NCBI RefSeq assembly: GCF_013248995.1
Contig: NZ_JABRPK010000002.1
Coordinates: forward strand, 496,001 to 560,000
DNA length: 64,000 nt
Direction of reading: 5' to 3'
Source of the DNA: Frigoribacterium sp. VKM Ac-2836
GTDB lineage: Bacteria > Actinomycetota > Actinomycetes > Actinomycetales > Microbacteriaceae
A program made the position numbers and the translations under genes. This document shows, one piece after another, positions 30,325 through 39,922 of this stretch. The stretch's first letter is position 1, and every line of letters begins with the position of its first letter. The notes beneath the pieces are model-generated. The model saw nothing but the letters and a program-made list of their open reading frames with translations, had not been told where the DNA came from and searched no databases.

Positions 30325-30810
30325 GTGGCTCAGATCGCAGATTCCATCGACCAGGCTCCCGAGAGCTTCACCACCGAGAGCTCGGCCCCCGAGGCCGCCG
30401 CGACGCCCCGCCCCGTGCTGAGCGTCGGCGGTTCCGCCGTCGGTCGCCGCAAAGAGGCCATCGCTCGCGCGCGCCTCACGCCCGGCTCCGGCACGATCGT
30501 CGTGAACGGTCGCACCCTCGAGGACTACTTCCCCAACAAGCTGCACCAGCAGCTGATCAACGACCCGTTCAAGGTCCTCGACCTGCTCGGTTCGTACGAC
30601 GTGGCCGTCAAGGTCACCGGTGGCGGCCCCTCGGGCCAGGCCGGTGCCCTCCGTCTCGCCATCGCCCGTGCGCTGAACGAGATCGACCGTGAGAACAACC
30701 GCGCCACGCTCAAGAAGGCCGGCTTCCTCACCCGTGACGCCCGCGTCATCGAGCGCAAGAAGGCCGGTCTCAAGAAGGCCCGCAAGGCCTCGCAGTTCTC
30801 GAAGCGCTAA
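30325..30810 (+). CDS. rpsI: 30S ribosomal protein S9
   Basis: A 161-residue S9 from GTG 30325, with an N-terminal extension of about 30 residues rich in Glu, Ser and Ala. The core has [19 protein letters not shown] and the C-terminal [12 protein letters not shown] whose last Arg contacts P-site tRNA. It is co-transcribed with rplM. Confidence 0.97.
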   Translation: MAQIADSIDQAPESFTTESSAPEAAATPRPVLSVGGSAVGRRKEAIARARLTPGSGTIVVNGRTLEDYFPNKLHQQLINDPFKVLDLLGSYDVAVKVTGGGPSGQAGALRLAIARALNEIDRENNRATLKKAGFLTRDARVIERKKAGLKKARKASQFSKR

Positions 30811-30837
30811 CCAGCACCACACAAGGCAGGTCTCGCG

Positions 30838-32199
30838 ATGTCGCGTTTGTTCGGTACCGACGGTGTCAGAGGCCTCGCCAACCGTGAATTGACCGCCGCG
30901 CTCGCCCTGGGGCTCTCCCAGGCGAGCGCGGTGGTGCTCACGAAAGGGCATCACGCCGATGCCCGTCGTGCCGAGGGGCGGCGACCCGTCGCCGTCGTCG
31001 CGCGCGACCCCCGTATCTCCGGTGAGTTCCTCACCGCGGCCGTCTGTGCCGGGCTCGCCAGCTCGGGCGTGGACGTGCTCGACGCCGGGGTCATCCCGAC
31101 CCCCGCGGCGGCCTTCCTGGTCGACGACATCGGCGCCGACTTCGGCGTGATGATCAGCGCGTCGCACAACCCGGCGCCCGACAACGGCATCAAGTTCTTC
31201 GCCTTCGGTGGCACCAAGCTGCCCGACGAGGTCGAAGACCGCATCGAGGCCGCGATGGCCGACCCGCAGCTCATGCCGATCGGTGGCGACGTCGGACGCA
31301 TCCGTCGCTTCGCCGACGCCGAGGACCGCTACGTCCTGCACCTGCTCGGTGCCCTGCCGAACCGGCTCGACGGCATCCACGTCGTGCTCGACTGCGCCCA
31401 CGGCGCCGCCTCGGCCGTGTCGCCCGAGGTGTTCACCGACGCCGGGGCCACCGTCACGCTGATCGGTGCCGATCCCGACGGTGTCAACATCAACGACGGC
31501 GTGGGCTCGACCCACCTCGACAACCTCGCGAAGGCCGTGCTCGAACACGGCGCCGACATCGGTATCGCCCACGACGGCGACGCCGATCGGTGCCTCGCCG
31601 TCGACGCCACCGGTGCCGTGGTCGACGGTGACCAGATCATGGCGATCATCGCCGTGGCCCAGAAAGAACGCGGTGCCCTGGTCGACGACACGCTCGTCGC
31701 CACGGTGATGAGCAACCTCGGCCTGATCCGCGCCATGGCCGAACACGGCATCACGGTGCGCCAGACCAAGGTCGGCGACCGCTACGTCCTCGAAGACATG
31801 AACGAGCACGGCTTCACCCTGGGCGGCGAACAGTCCGGCCACATCGTCTTCGCCGACTACGCCACCACCGGCGACGGCATCCTCACCGGTCTCTCGCTCG
31901 TCGCCCGGATGGCCGCGACGGGCAAAAGCCTGGCCGAGCTCGCCTCGGTCATGACGGTCTTCCCTCAGATCATGATCAACGTGCGCGACGTCGATCGCTC
32001 GCGAGCCGCGTCCGACGAGGGCGTGGCCGAGGCCGTCCGCCGGTTCGAGGCAGAGCTCGGCGACACCGGCCGGGTGCTCTTGCGCCCCTCCGGCACCGAA
32101 CCCGTCGTCCGCGTCATGGTCGAAGCCGCCGACCAGGTCACCGCCGACCTTGTGGCCCACGCCCTCGCCGACGTCGTCCGCGAGCGCCTGGCCCTCTGA
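30838..32199 (+). CDS. glmM: Phosphoglucosamine mutase
   Basis: A 453-residue enzyme converting glucosamine-6-phosphate to glucosamine-1-phosphate, for UDP-GlcNAc and peptidoglycan. The catalytic phosphoserine is in [16 protein letters not shown] (Ser109). The metal loop DGDADR and sugar-binding GGEQSGH are present, and [14 protein letters not shown] is the phosphate-binding end. It lies 27 nt after rpsI, an order typical of actinobacteria, and works with glmS at 33319. Confidence 0.97.
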   Translation: MSRLFGTDGVRGLANRELTAALALGLSQASAVVLTKGHHADARRAEGRRPVAVVARDPRISGEFLTAAVCAGLASSGVDVLDAGVIPTPAAAFLVDDIGADFGVMISASHNPAPDNGIKFFAFGGTKLPDEVEDRIEAAMADPQLMPIGGDVGRIRRFADAEDRYVLHLLGALPNRLDGIHVVLDCAHGAASAVSPEVFTDAGATVTLIGADPDGVNINDGVGSTHLDNLAKAVLEHGADIGIAHDGDADRCLAVDATGAVVDGDQIMAIIAVAQKERGALVDDTLVATVMSNLGLIRAMAEHGITVRQTKVGDRYVLEDMNEHGFTLGGEQSGHIVFADYATTGDGILTGLSLVARMAATGKSLAELASVMTVFPQIMINVRDVDRSRAASDEGVAEAVRRFEAELGDTGRVLLRPSGTEPVVRVMVEAADQVTADLVAHALADVVRERLAL

Positions 32200-32278
32200 G
32201 CCTCTCGGCGGACGGGGCGCGACGTCGCGGAGACGTCCCTCGCGCCTCCTGACCGGGGCACGGCGTCGTCGACGCGCG

Positions 32279-33235
32279 TCAGATCTTGCGGAGCAACACC
32301 GAACTGACCTTGTGGTCCGCGGCCTTGCGCAAGACGAGCGTCGCCCGTGAGCGGGTCGGCAGGACGTTCTCGATCAGGTTGGGCTCGTTGACCGACTTCC
32401 AGATGCCCGAGGCGAAGGACCGGGCTTCGGGCTCGCTCATGTCCGCGAAGCGATGGAAGAACGAGCGCTCCTGAGTGAAGGCGCCCTTCTGCAGGGCGAG
32501 GAACCGGTCGACGAACCAGTTCTCGATGTCGCCCGTCCGGGCGTCGACGTAGACCGTGAAGTCGAAGAGGTCGCTGAGGGCGAGGCGACCGGCCACGGCG
32601 GGTTGCAGCACGTTCAGGCCCTCGACGATGAGGATGTCGGGGCGACGGACCACGACCTCGGCGCTCGGCATGATGTCGTAGCTCGTGTGGGAGTAGAAGG
32701 GTGCGCGCACCTCTTCGGCGCCGCTCTTGACCTGCGAGACGAAGCGCAGCAGGTGGCGTCGGTCGTACGACTCGGGGAACCCCTTGCGGCTCATGATGCC
32801 GCGGCGTTCGAGCTCGGCGTTCGGGTAGAGGAACCCGTCGGTGGTCACCAACTCGACGCGCGGGGTGTCGTCCCAGCGGCTGAGCAGTTCGCGGAGGAGG
32901 CGCGCGACGGTGGACTTGCCGACGGCCACCGACCCCGCGACGCCGATCACGAACGGTGTGCGCTGGGCCCGTTCGCCGAGGAAGTCGCTCGTCGCCCGGT
33001 GCAGGTTGCGTGCGCCGGCGGCGTACAGGTTGAGCAGGCGGCTCAGCGGGACGTAGACGTCCTGTACCTCGCGCATGTCGAGCCGGTCGCCGAGACCCCG
33101 CAGCTGGACGATCTCGGTCTCGGTCAGCGGCAGGCGCGTCGTGGGGGCGAGGTCGGCCCAGGCGTCACGCCCGATCTCGACGAAGGGGCTCGCGTGCACG
33201 GCGGAGGGTGCGGTCGTCGGGTTGGCTTCGGCCAT
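32279..33235 (-). CDS. coaA: Type I pantothenate kinase
   Basis: A 318-residue CoaA that phosphorylates pantothenate, the first step of coenzyme A synthesis. The P loop is [12 protein letters not shown] (about residues 98-109); [18 protein letters not shown] and the FYSHTSYDI and EGLNVLQP segments bind substrates. ATG 33235 is preferred over the GTG at 33241 because a TAGCCT box ends 7 nt before it. It is divergent from glmS and converges on glmM. Confidence 0.95.
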   Translation of the reverse strand: MAEANPTTAPSAVHASPFVEIGRDAWADLAPTTRLPLTETEIVQLRGLGDRLDMREVQDVYVPLSRLLNLYAAGARNLHRATSDFLGERAQRTPFVIGVAGSVAVGKSTVARLLRELLSRWDDTPRVELVTTDGFLYPNAELERRGIMSRKGFPESYDRRHLLRFVSQVKSGAEEVRAPFYSHTSYDIMPSAEVVVRRPDILIVEGLNVLQPAVAGRLALSDLFDFTVYVDARTGDIENWFVDRFLALQKGAFTQERSFFHRFADMSEPEARSFASGIWKSVNEPNLIENVLPTRSRATLVLRKAADHKVSSVLLRKI

Positions 33236-33242
33236 GCGCACG

Positions 33243-33248
33243 AGGCTA
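33243..33248 (-). promoter_or_regulatory. TAGCCT -10 box of coaA (leaderless type)
   Basis: On the minus strand TAGCCT (33248-33243) lies 7 nt before the coaA ATG. It faces the glmS box 58 bp away. Confidence 0.45.
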
Positions 33249-33305
33249 CCGGTCCGTCGTCGGCGTGCGTCGGCACGGCCCGCCGGGCTCTCGGACGGGA
33301 GCCTC

Positions 33306-33311
33306 TAGGAT
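33306..33311 (+). promoter_or_regulatory. TAGGAT -10 box of glmS (leaderless type)
   Basis: TAGGAT ends 7 nt before the glmS ATG with no ribosome binding site between, so the mRNA probably starts at the ATG. No glmS-type ribozyme could fit. Confidence 0.5.
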
Positions 33312-33318
33312 CGACCTC

Positions 33319-35172
33319 ATGTGTGGAATCGTGGGATACGTCGGATCGGGTGACAAGAGCATCGAGGTGCTGCTGGGCGGCCTCAAGCGTCTCGAGTACC
33401 GCGGGTACGACTCGGCGGGCGTCGCGGTGATCGACGCCGAGGGTCACCTCGGAACCCGCAAGAAGGCCGGCAAGCTGCAGATGCTCGTCGACGACCTCGA
33501 GGCGACGCCGCTGACCGACGGCACGACCGGCATCGGCCACACCCGCTGGGCGACCCACGGCGGCCCCACCGACGAGAACGCACACCCCCACCTGGCCGAC
33601 GACGGCAAGTTGGCGCTCATCCACAACGGCATCATCGAGAACTTCTCCGAGCTCAAGGCCGAGCTGCTCGCCGAGGGCGTCGAGTTCCTCAGCGAGACCG
33701 ACTCCGAGGTCGCCGCGCACCTGGTGGCCCGGGCCTACCGCGCGTCCGGCGACCTGGCCGAGGCCCTGCGGGCGGTCGTCAACACCCTCGACGGCGCCTT
33801 CACGCTGCTCGTCGTCCACGCGGACCAGCCGGGCGTCGTCGTCGGCGCCCGCCGCAACTCGCCCCTGGTCATCGGCCTGGGCGACGGCGAGAACTTCCTC
33901 GGCAGCGACGTGGCGGCCTTCGTGGCGCACACCCGTCGCGCGATGTCGATCGGACAGGACCAGCTCGTGACCATCCGCCCCGACTCGGTCGAGGTCGTGG
34001 ACTTCGCCGGTGCGCCCGTCGAGACGACCGAGTTCGAGGTCGACTGGGACGCCTCGGCCGCCGAGAAGGGCGGCTGGTCCAGCTTCATGGCGAAAGAGAT
34101 CAGCGAAGAGCCCGAGGCCGTCGCGAAGACGCTGCTCGGCCGCATCACGACCGAGGGCGCGGTGACGCTGACCGAGCTCGACGGCGTGCGCGAGCGCCTC
34201 CTGACGGTCGACCGGGTCATCGTCATCGCCTGCGGCACCGCGGCGTACGCCGGCATCCTGGGCAAGTACGCCATCGAGCAGTGGGCCCGCATCCCCGTCG
34301 AGGTCGAGTTGGCCCACGAGTTCCGCTACCGCGACCCGGTCCTCGACGAGAAGACCCTCGTGGTGTCGATCAGCCAGTCGGGCGAGACGATGGACACCCT
34401 GATGGCCGTCAAGTACGCCCGAGAGCAGGGCGCCCAGGTGCTCTCGATCTGCAACACGCAGGGTTCGACGATCCCGCGCGAGTCCGACGCCGTGCTCTAC
34501 ACGCACGCCGGTCCCGAGGTGGCCGTCGCGTCGACCAAGGCCTTCGTCGCCCAGGGCACGGCGCTCTTCCTGCTGGGACTGCACCTGGCGACCCTGCGGG
34601 GCACGCTCAGCACCGAGGCCATCGCCGAGCAGGTCGCCGACCTGCACGAGATCCCGGGCAAGATCGAGCAGGTGCTCGAGTCGTCCGAGCGCATCAAGAC
34701 GCTCGCCGGGTGGATGGCCGACACCCGGTCGGTGCTCTTCCTCGGTCGTCACGTGGGCTACCCGATCGCCCTCGAAGGGGCGCTCAAGCTGAAAGAACTC
34801 GCCTACATCCACGCCGAGGGCTTCGCGGCCGGCGAGCTCAAGCACGGCCCCATCGCCCTGATCGAGCCCGGCCAGATCGTCTTCGTCATCGTGCCGAGCC
34901 CCCGCGACCCGCGGTCGTTGCACCCCAAGGTCGTCTCGAACATCCAAGAGATCCGTGCTCGCGGCGCCCGGGTCATCGCGATCGCCGAAGAGGGCGACGC
35001 CGCCGTGCTCCCCTTCGCCGACGAGGTTCTGCACATCCCCCTCGCGGCTCCTCTGTTCGAGCCGCTGTTGTCCGTCGTGCCGCTGCACGTCTTCGGCATG
35101 GAGCTCGCGGCCGCCAAGGGCCTCGACGTCGACCAGCCGCGCAACCTGGCCAAGTCGGTCACCGTCGAGTAG
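33319..35172 (+). CDS. glmS: Glutamine-fructose-6-phosphate aminotransferase
   Basis: A 617-residue enzyme making glucosamine-6-phosphate from fructose-6-phosphate and glutamine. The N-terminal glutaminase has catalytic Cys2 (MCGIVGYVG) and the GIGHTRWATHG and NGIIEN loops. Two SIS isomerase domains follow (about 290-430 and 460-600), with SISQSGETMDT, AVASTKAF and the C-terminal NLAKSVTVE. ATG 33319 must be the start because Cys2 is the nucleophile. It begins the group glmS-acpS-alr-alr-tsaE. Confidence 0.98.
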   Translation: MCGIVGYVGSGDKSIEVLLGGLKRLEYRGYDSAGVAVIDAEGHLGTRKKAGKLQMLVDDLEATPLTDGTTGIGHTRWATHGGPTDENAHPHLADDGKLALIHNGIIENFSELKAELLAEGVEFLSETDSEVAAHLVARAYRASGDLAEALRAVVNTLDGAFTLLVVHADQPGVVVGARRNSPLVIGLGDGENFLGSDVAAFVAHTRRAMSIGQDQLVTIRPDSVEVVDFAGAPVETTEFEVDWDASAAEKGGWSSFMAKEISEEPEAVAKTLLGRITTEGAVTLTELDGVRERLLTVDRVIVIACGTAAYAGILGKYAIEQWARIPVEVELAHEFRYRDPVLDEKTLVVSISQSGETMDTLMAVKYAREQGAQVLSICNTQGSTIPRESDAVLYTHAGPEVAVASTKAFVAQGTALFLLGLHLATLRGTLSTEAIAEQVADLHEIPGKIEQVLESSERIKTLAGWMADTRSVLFLGRHVGYPIALEGALKLKELAYIHAEGFAAGELKHGPIALIEPGQIVFVIVPSPRDPRSLHPKVVSNIQEIRARGARVIAIAEEGDAAVLPFADEVLHIPLAAPLFEPLLSVVPLHVFGMELAAAKGLDVDQPRNLAKSVTVE

Positions 35173-35213
35173 CGCGTCGTGCAGCCGGGGCAGGGCATCG
35201 GGCGGGTGAGGAC

Positions 35214-35636
35214 GTGATCGTGGGCATCGGCGTGGACGTCGTCGACCTCGAGCGCTTCGGCCGGTCGCTCGAGCGGACCCCGGCGCTCGCCACCCGCTTG
35301 TTCCGTCCCGACGAACTCGTGTTGCGCGACGGAGGTCCTCGCGGGCACCACTCCTTGGCGGCGCGGTTCGCCGCGAAGGAGGCGCTGATCAAGTCCCTGG
35401 GCGGGTCCACCGGGGTGCGCTGGCACGACGTCCTGGTCGTCTCCGACGACCAAGGAGCCCCGTCGCTCGTGCTGAGCGGGGGAGCGCGGGCGCTGGCGGA
35501 CTCGCGGGGCGTCTCGCGCCTCCACCTGTCCCTCAGCCACGACGGCGGGGTGGCCGTCGCCTACGTGGTCGCCGAGGGTCAAGACCTAGGCCCCTCCCGC
35601 CACGACGAACCAGAGAACGAAGGGGCGGTCCGATGA
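35214..35636 (+). CDS. acpS: Holo-[acyl-carrier-protein] synthase
   Basis: A 140-residue enzyme that transfers 4'-phosphopantetheine to acyl carrier protein. VGIGVDVVDLERF holds the metal-binding Asp and SLAARFAAKEALIKSLG the second signature. GTG 35214 (GTGAGGAC site) is preferred; a GTG two codons later is possible. The C-terminus overlaps the first racemase gene by 4 nt. It links coenzyme A (coaA) with lipid synthesis. Confidence 0.93.
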   Translation: MIVGIGVDVVDLERFGRSLERTPALATRLFRPDELVLRDGGPRGHHSLAARFAAKEALIKSLGGSTGVRWHDVLVVSDDQGAPSLVLSGGARALADSRGVSRLHLSLSHDGGVAVAYVVAEGQDLGPSRHDEPENEGAVR

Positions 35637-36724
35637 CCCACGACGTCACCATCACCGTCGACACGGCGGCGCTGCGACACAACGTCGGGGTGCTGCGGGC
35701 CGCCGTGGCGCCGGCGGCCGTCATGGCCGTGGTCAAGGCGAACGCCTACGGCCACGGTGCCGTCGAGTGCGCCCGGGCCTTCGTCGAGGCCGGCGTCGAC
35801 TGGCTCGGCGTGGCCGACCTGACCGAGGCCGTGGCGCTGCGACGCGGCGGTGTCGAGGCGCCCCTCCTCGCCTGGTTGCACGCCCCTGACGAGGACTTCG
35901 TCGAGGCTGCCGCGCTCGACATCACCCCGGCCGTGTCGAGCGTCGAGCAACTCGAGGCCGCCGTGTCGGCCGGCGTCCGCGCCGTGCACCTGGCGATCGA
36001 CACGGGTCTGAGCCGCAACGGTGCGGTCGAGTCCGAGTGGCCCGAGCTGTTCGAGCGCGCGGCCGGCCACGCCGCCGTCGTGCCGGTCGAGGGCCTGATG
36101 ACCCATGTGTCGAACGCCTCGTCCGAGGACGACGGCCTGCAGATGGCCCGCTTCGCTCGGGCGTGCGAGATGCTCGACGGGCTCGGCGTCCGACCGCCGC
36201 TGCAACACGTCGCCGCCTCGGCGGCCGCGCTGGACTACGTCGGGTCGAGGGCGACCATGGTGCGCTTCGGACTCGCGGCGTACGGCCTCAGCCCCTACGC
36301 CGGCCGCACGTCGGCCGAGCTCGGCCTGCGACCGGCCATGACCCTCACGGCCCCGGTGACCACCGTCAAGCGCATCCCGGCGGGCGAGGGCGTGTCGTAC
36401 GGCTACCTGTTCCGCCCCGAGCGCGACACCTCGATCGCGATCGTGCCGGTCGGGTACGCCGACGGCATCGACCGTGCCGCGAGCGAGCGGGCCTCCGTCA
36501 CGATCGGTCAGCGCACCTATCGGGTCCGCGGGCGCATCGCGATGAACGCACTCGTCATCGACGTGGGCGACGACCCGGTCGAGATCGGGGACGAGGTCGT
36601 GCTGTTCGGTGACCCGGCGCTGGGTCGGCAGTCCGCCGCCGACTGGGCCGAGGCCATCGGCGGCATCACCTACGAGGTAGTCGCCTGCCTGGCGGCCGGC
36701 CTCACGCGGAGGTACCTGGCATGA
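35633..36724 (+). CDS. alr: Alanine racemase, first copy
   Basis: A 363-residue PLP enzyme of the Alr fold. The PLP lysine is Lys35 in MAVVKANAYGHG, and EGVSYGYLF contains the second catalytic Tyr. The usual MDQ triad following the beta strand (R-SMDQ in most Alr) reads RIAMNALVIDV, with Asn305 instead of the conserved Asp. It overlaps acpS and the second racemase gene by 4 nt each. It may be a true Alr, or have a shifted substrate range. Confidence 0.85.
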   Translation: MTHDVTITVDTAALRHNVGVLRAAVAPAAVMAVVKANAYGHGAVECARAFVEAGVDWLGVADLTEAVALRRGGVEAPLLAWLHAPDEDFVEAAALDITPAVSSVEQLEAAVSAGVRAVHLAIDTGLSRNGAVESEWPELFERAAGHAAVVPVEGLMTHVSNASSEDDGLQMARFARACEMLDGLGVRPPLQHVAASAAALDYVGSRATMVRFGLAAYGLSPYAGRTSAELGLRPAMTLTAPVTTVKRIPAGEGVSYGYLFRPERDTSIAIVPVGYADGIDRAASERASVTIGQRTYRVRGRIAMNALVIDVGDDPVEIGDEVVLFGDPALGRQSAADWAEAIGGITYEVVACLAAGLTRRYLA

Positions 36725-37857
36725 GCGCCGCCGCGTCCCTGCGCCGGGCCACGGTCGACCTGGCCGCCTACCGGGCGAACCTCGAGTCGTTGATCGCCCG
36801 TCTCGACCCGGTCGAGATCCTGGCCATCGTCAAGGCCGACGCCTATTCGCACGGGGCCGACGTGCTCGTGCCCGAGGCCGTCGCGGCGGGCATCCGCTGG
36901 TTCGGCACGGTCGAGCTCGCACCGGCCCTCCGACTGCGACGGCTGGGCATCGGCGGCGAGGCCTCGTTCTTCGCCTGGCAGCTCAGCCCGTCCGACGACC
37001 TCGAGGCCGCCGTCGACCTGCAGGTCGACCTGGGTGTGTCCACGTTCGAGCAGCTCGAAGCCGTGGCCTCCGTCGCGCGGGCCCGGGACGGAGTCGCCCT
37101 GGTCCATCTGACCATCGACACCGGGCTGCACCGCGAGGGCTGCCTGCCCTCGGACTGGCCGGCATTCGTCACCCGTGCCGTCGCCTTGCGTGACGAGGGC
37201 GTGATCCGTCTGCGCGGGATCTTCTCGCACGTCAGCGAGACGAGCGAGGCCGACGACCAGGCCGCGGCCCGGGTGTTCGAGAAGGCCGTGGCCGACGCCG
37301 AGGCGCTCGGCGCCACGGTCGAGAAGCGGCACATGTCGTCGAGCTCGGCCGCGCTCGAGCACCCCGAACGGCGCTTCGACATGGTGCGCATGGGGTCGAA
37401 CGGCCTGGGCATCCCCGTGACCGAGGGGGTGACGGCCGCCGACCGGGGGCTGCGGCAGGTGCTGACGCTGAGCGCCTCCGTGGTGAAGGTCAAACGTGTC
37501 GCCGCGGGCACCGGGGTCTCGTACGACTACACGTTCCGTGCTCCGTCCGACACCACGCTCGCCCTCGTGCCCCTGGGCTACGCGGACGGAGTCAGCCGCC
37601 GGGCGCAGGGGGCCGTCCACGTGGTGGTGAACGGCGCGCCCCGCCCGATCGTGGGCCGGGTCGCGATGGACCAGTTCCTGGTCGACATGGGCGACGACCC
37701 GGTCGCGGTCGGTGACGAGGTCGTGCTCTTCGGGCCGGGCGACCAGGGTGAGATGACCATCGGGGAGTGGGCCGACGCCACCGGCACGATCCCCGAAGAG
37801 GTCGCCTGCCGCATCGGAGCCCGGGTGCCGCGCGTGTACGTGGGCGGCCGCCCGTGA
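36721..37857 (+). CDS. alr: Alanine racemase, second copy
   Basis: A 378-residue Alr-fold protein coupled to the first copy. The PLP lysine is in LAIVKADAYSHG (most Alr have NAYGHG), the catalytic Tyr in GTGVSYDYTF, and RVAMDQFLVDM keeps the Asp missing from copy one. The two copies share length and layout but much of the sequence differs, so this is an old duplication or acquisition. Either could supply D-alanine for peptidoglycan; the other may act on another amino acid. Confidence 0.85.
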   Translation: MSAAASLRRATVDLAAYRANLESLIARLDPVEILAIVKADAYSHGADVLVPEAVAAGIRWFGTVELAPALRLRRLGIGGEASFFAWQLSPSDDLEAAVDLQVDLGVSTFEQLEAVASVARARDGVALVHLTIDTGLHREGCLPSDWPAFVTRAVALRDEGVIRLRGIFSHVSETSEADDQAAARVFEKAVADAEALGATVEKRHMSSSSAALEHPERRFDMVRMGSNGLGIPVTEGVTAADRGLRQVLTLSASVVKVKRVAAGTGVSYDYTFRAPSDTTLALVPLGYADGVSRRAQGAVHVVVNGAPRPIVGRVAMDQFLVDMGDDPVAVGDEVVLFGPGDQGEMTIGEWADATGTIPEEVACRIGARVPRVYVGGRP

Positions 37858-38381
37858 CCACCGCGTCCGGTGCGGTCGACCTGACCGTCGCCGACGCCGC
37901 CGAGATGGAGTCGCTCGGGCGTCGGGTGTCCGGTCTGCTCCGCGCGGGCGACCTCCTGGTCCTGAGCGGGCCGCTCGGCGCCGGCAAGACGACCTTCACG
38001 CGGGGGCTCGGCGAGGGGCTCGAGGTGAGAGGCCAGGTCGCGAGCCCGACGTTCGTCCTCGCCAGGACGCATCCCACCGCCTCCGGGGTGCCCCTCGTGC
38101 ACGTCGACGCCTACCGGCTCTCGGGCGAGGCCGAGCTCGACGATCTCGACCTCGACTACGAAGGCTCGATCGTCGTGGTCGAGTGGGGCGCGGGCCTGCT
38201 CGACGGGGTCGCCGAGTCCTGGCTCGACGTCGTCATCGAGCGACCGACCGGTGGGGTCGACGGGCGCGACGCCGACTTCGTCCAGGACGGCACCGTGGAC
38301 GACGTGCCGGAGGAACCGAGGCGGGTGGTGATCACGGCACACGGCGCTCGCTGGGCCGATGTCGCCCTGCCCGCCACCTGA
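37854..38381 (+). CDS. tsaE: tRNA t6A biosynthesis ATPase
   Basis: A 175-residue TsaE, the ATPase that drives the TsaB-TsaD complex making threonylcarbamoyl-adenosine in tRNA. The P loop is SGPLGAGKTTFTRGLG (Lys45), and SPTFVLARTHP, HVDAYRLSGEAELDDLDLDY and VVVEWGAGLL are the other signatures. GTG 37854 overlaps the second racemase stop. Its partners tsaB-rimI-tsaD lie 20 kb away at 58064, beyond the glycan island. Confidence 0.95.
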   Translation: MTTASGAVDLTVADAAEMESLGRRVSGLLRAGDLLVLSGPLGAGKTTFTRGLGEGLEVRGQVASPTFVLARTHPTASGVPLVHVDAYRLSGEAELDDLDLDYEGSIVVVEWGAGLLDGVAESWLDVVIERPTGGVDGRDADFVQDGTVDDVPEEPRRVVITAHGARWADVALPAT

Positions 38382-38436
38382 CCGTCACGGAGCGGCGCAC
38401 CCCCTCCGGGGGTCGTGAGGACTGCTCTGCTCCAGG

Positions 38437-38442
38437 TATGCT
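38437..38442 (+). promoter_or_regulatory. Possible -10 box at the head of the glycan island
   Basis: TATGCT lies 35 nt before the Wzz-like TTG start, with a GGGAG ribosome site in between. No clear -35 is seen. An ATG at 38438, inside this box, is an alternative start but would make the box part of the gene. Confidence 0.4.
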
Positions 38443-38476
38443 CGCGAGGTTCCACCACTTAACCCGGGAGTGTCCG

Positions 38477-39922
38477 TTGGATCCTCAGCACTACTGGCGC
38501 GCTCTCCTGAAGAGTTGGCCCCTCGTCGTCGTCCTCGCCCTCCTCGGCGGGGCCGCCGGGTACGCCTACGCCCAGACACAACCCGACTCGTTCCGGGCGA
38601 CGAGCAGCGTCTTCGTCTCGGCGACCGAGGGCTCCGACCCCAACGAGCTGTTGCAGGGGTCGTCGTACACGCAGAACCTCGTGCAGAGCTACACGCGCCT
38701 GGCGACCTCGTCCGTCGTGCTCGAACCGGTCATCGGGCAGATGGGTCTCGACCTGACCCCCACCCAGCTGGCGCGACAGATCACCGCCGAGAACCCCCTG
38801 AACACCGTCATCATCGACGTCGCGGTGGTGGACGGCGACGCGCAACGGGCGGCCGACGTCGCGAACGCGGTGACCATCTCGTTGAGTCGACAGGCCCGAG
38901 CGCTGTCGCCCGAGAACACCGCCGGCAACTCGACGCTGAGCGTCGCGCCGATCGCCGAGGCGACGCCTCCGACGTCGCCCATCAGCCCGAACCGCCGGCT
39001 GATCGCCCTGAGCGGCCTCGCGCTCGGGGGAGTCCTCGGCATCGCCCTGGCCCTGCTGCGATCGGTGGTCGACACCAGGCTCCGCACCGCCCGCGACGTC
39101 GAGGACCTGCACCTCGTGCCCCTGCTCGGCAGCGTCACCCGGCGCAACCGTGGTGTGCTCGCCCTCTCCGACGAGCCCCAGGGCGCGGCGGCCGACGACT
39201 TCCGTCGCATCCGTGCCCAGCTGCAGTTCGCGGACGTCGACCGGGTCACCCGCACCATCGCCGTCTCCTCGGTCGCGGCCGACGAGCGCGAGGGCCGTGC
39301 GGCAGTGGCCCTCGACCTCGCGCTGGCGTTCGCCGAACGGGGCCTCGACGTGCTCGTGGTGGACGCCGACCTGCGGGGCAGTGGTCTCGCCGAACTCGCG
39401 GCCGTGTCGGACGAGGTCGGCCTGACCGACGTCGTCGTCGGTCAGCTCGAGTTCGCCGCCGCCGTCTCGTCGTGGCGCGACGGCGTCGACATCCTGACGG
39501 CCGGTGACGTGCCGCCGAACCCGAGCCCCCTGCTCAGCTCACGCTCCATGGCACTGCTGCTCGAGACCGCCCGGGAACGCTACGACGTCGTCGTGGTCGA
39601 TGCGCCCGCGGTGCTCACCTCGTCCGACACGCTCGAGATCGGCCGTCTGACCGACGGCGTCGTCATCGTCGCCACGGCGGGCCGGTCGACCCGTCCGCGG
39701 CTCGCGTCGGCGGTCCGTGCCCTCGAGAACGTCAAGGTCCGCGTCATCGGTGTGGTCTTCGACGGCGTCACGGCCGGCAAGCAGCGGGCGTCACGCGACC
39801 TGCCGCCGTCGGTGCTCGTGCCCGTCTCGACGTCCTCCCACGAGCAGACCTTCCCCTTCGCCCGCGAGGCGACGAGCGGGTCCCGCGGCACCACGGGTCA
39901 CGCGAGCGACGCCACCTCGTGA
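38477..39922 (+). CDS. Wzz/Wzc-like polysaccharide co-polymerase with degenerate BY-kinase domain
   Basis: A 481-residue protein from TTG 38477 (GGGAG site). Residues 1-220 are a chain-length determinant: membrane helix about 8-27, periplasmic region, Pro-rich PPTSPISPNRR and second helix about 177-198. Residues 220-460 resemble a bacterial tyrosine kinase. Walker A' (VLVVDADLR, Asp296) and Walker B (VVVVDAPA, Asp375) are kept, but the P loop (residues 262-276, AVSSVAADEREGRAA) lacks the GKS/T motif, and the C-terminus has no tyrosine cluster. It probably controls chain length without kinase activity. Confidence 0.85.
   Translation: MDPQHYWRALLKSWPLVVVLALLGGAAGYAYAQTQPDSFRATSSVFVSATEGSDPNELLQGSSYTQNLVQSYTRLATSSVVLEPVIGQMGLDLTPTQLARQITAENPLNTVIIDVAVVDGDAQRAADVANAVTISLSRQARALSPENTAGNSTLSVAPIAEATPPTSPISPNRRLIALSGLALGGVLGIALALLRSVVDTRLRTARDVEDLHLVPLLGSVTRRNRGVLALSDEPQGAAADDFRRIRAQLQFADVDRVTRTIAVSSVAADEREGRAAVALDLALAFAERGLDVLVVDADLRGSGLAELAAVSDEVGLTDVVVGQLEFAAAVSSWRDGVDILTAGDVPPNPSPLLSSRSMALLLETARERYDVVVVDAPAVLTSSDTLEIGRLTDGVVIVATAGRSTRPRLASAVRALENVKVRVIGVVFDGVTAGKQRASRDLPPSVLVPVSTSSHEQTFPFAREATSGSRGTTGHASDATS

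Noticed and set aside
33250-33318. glmS riboswitch/ribozyme upstream of glmS
   Set aside because: Only about 80 bp separate coaA and glmS and the promoter box lies against the start codon, leaving no room for the ribozyme.
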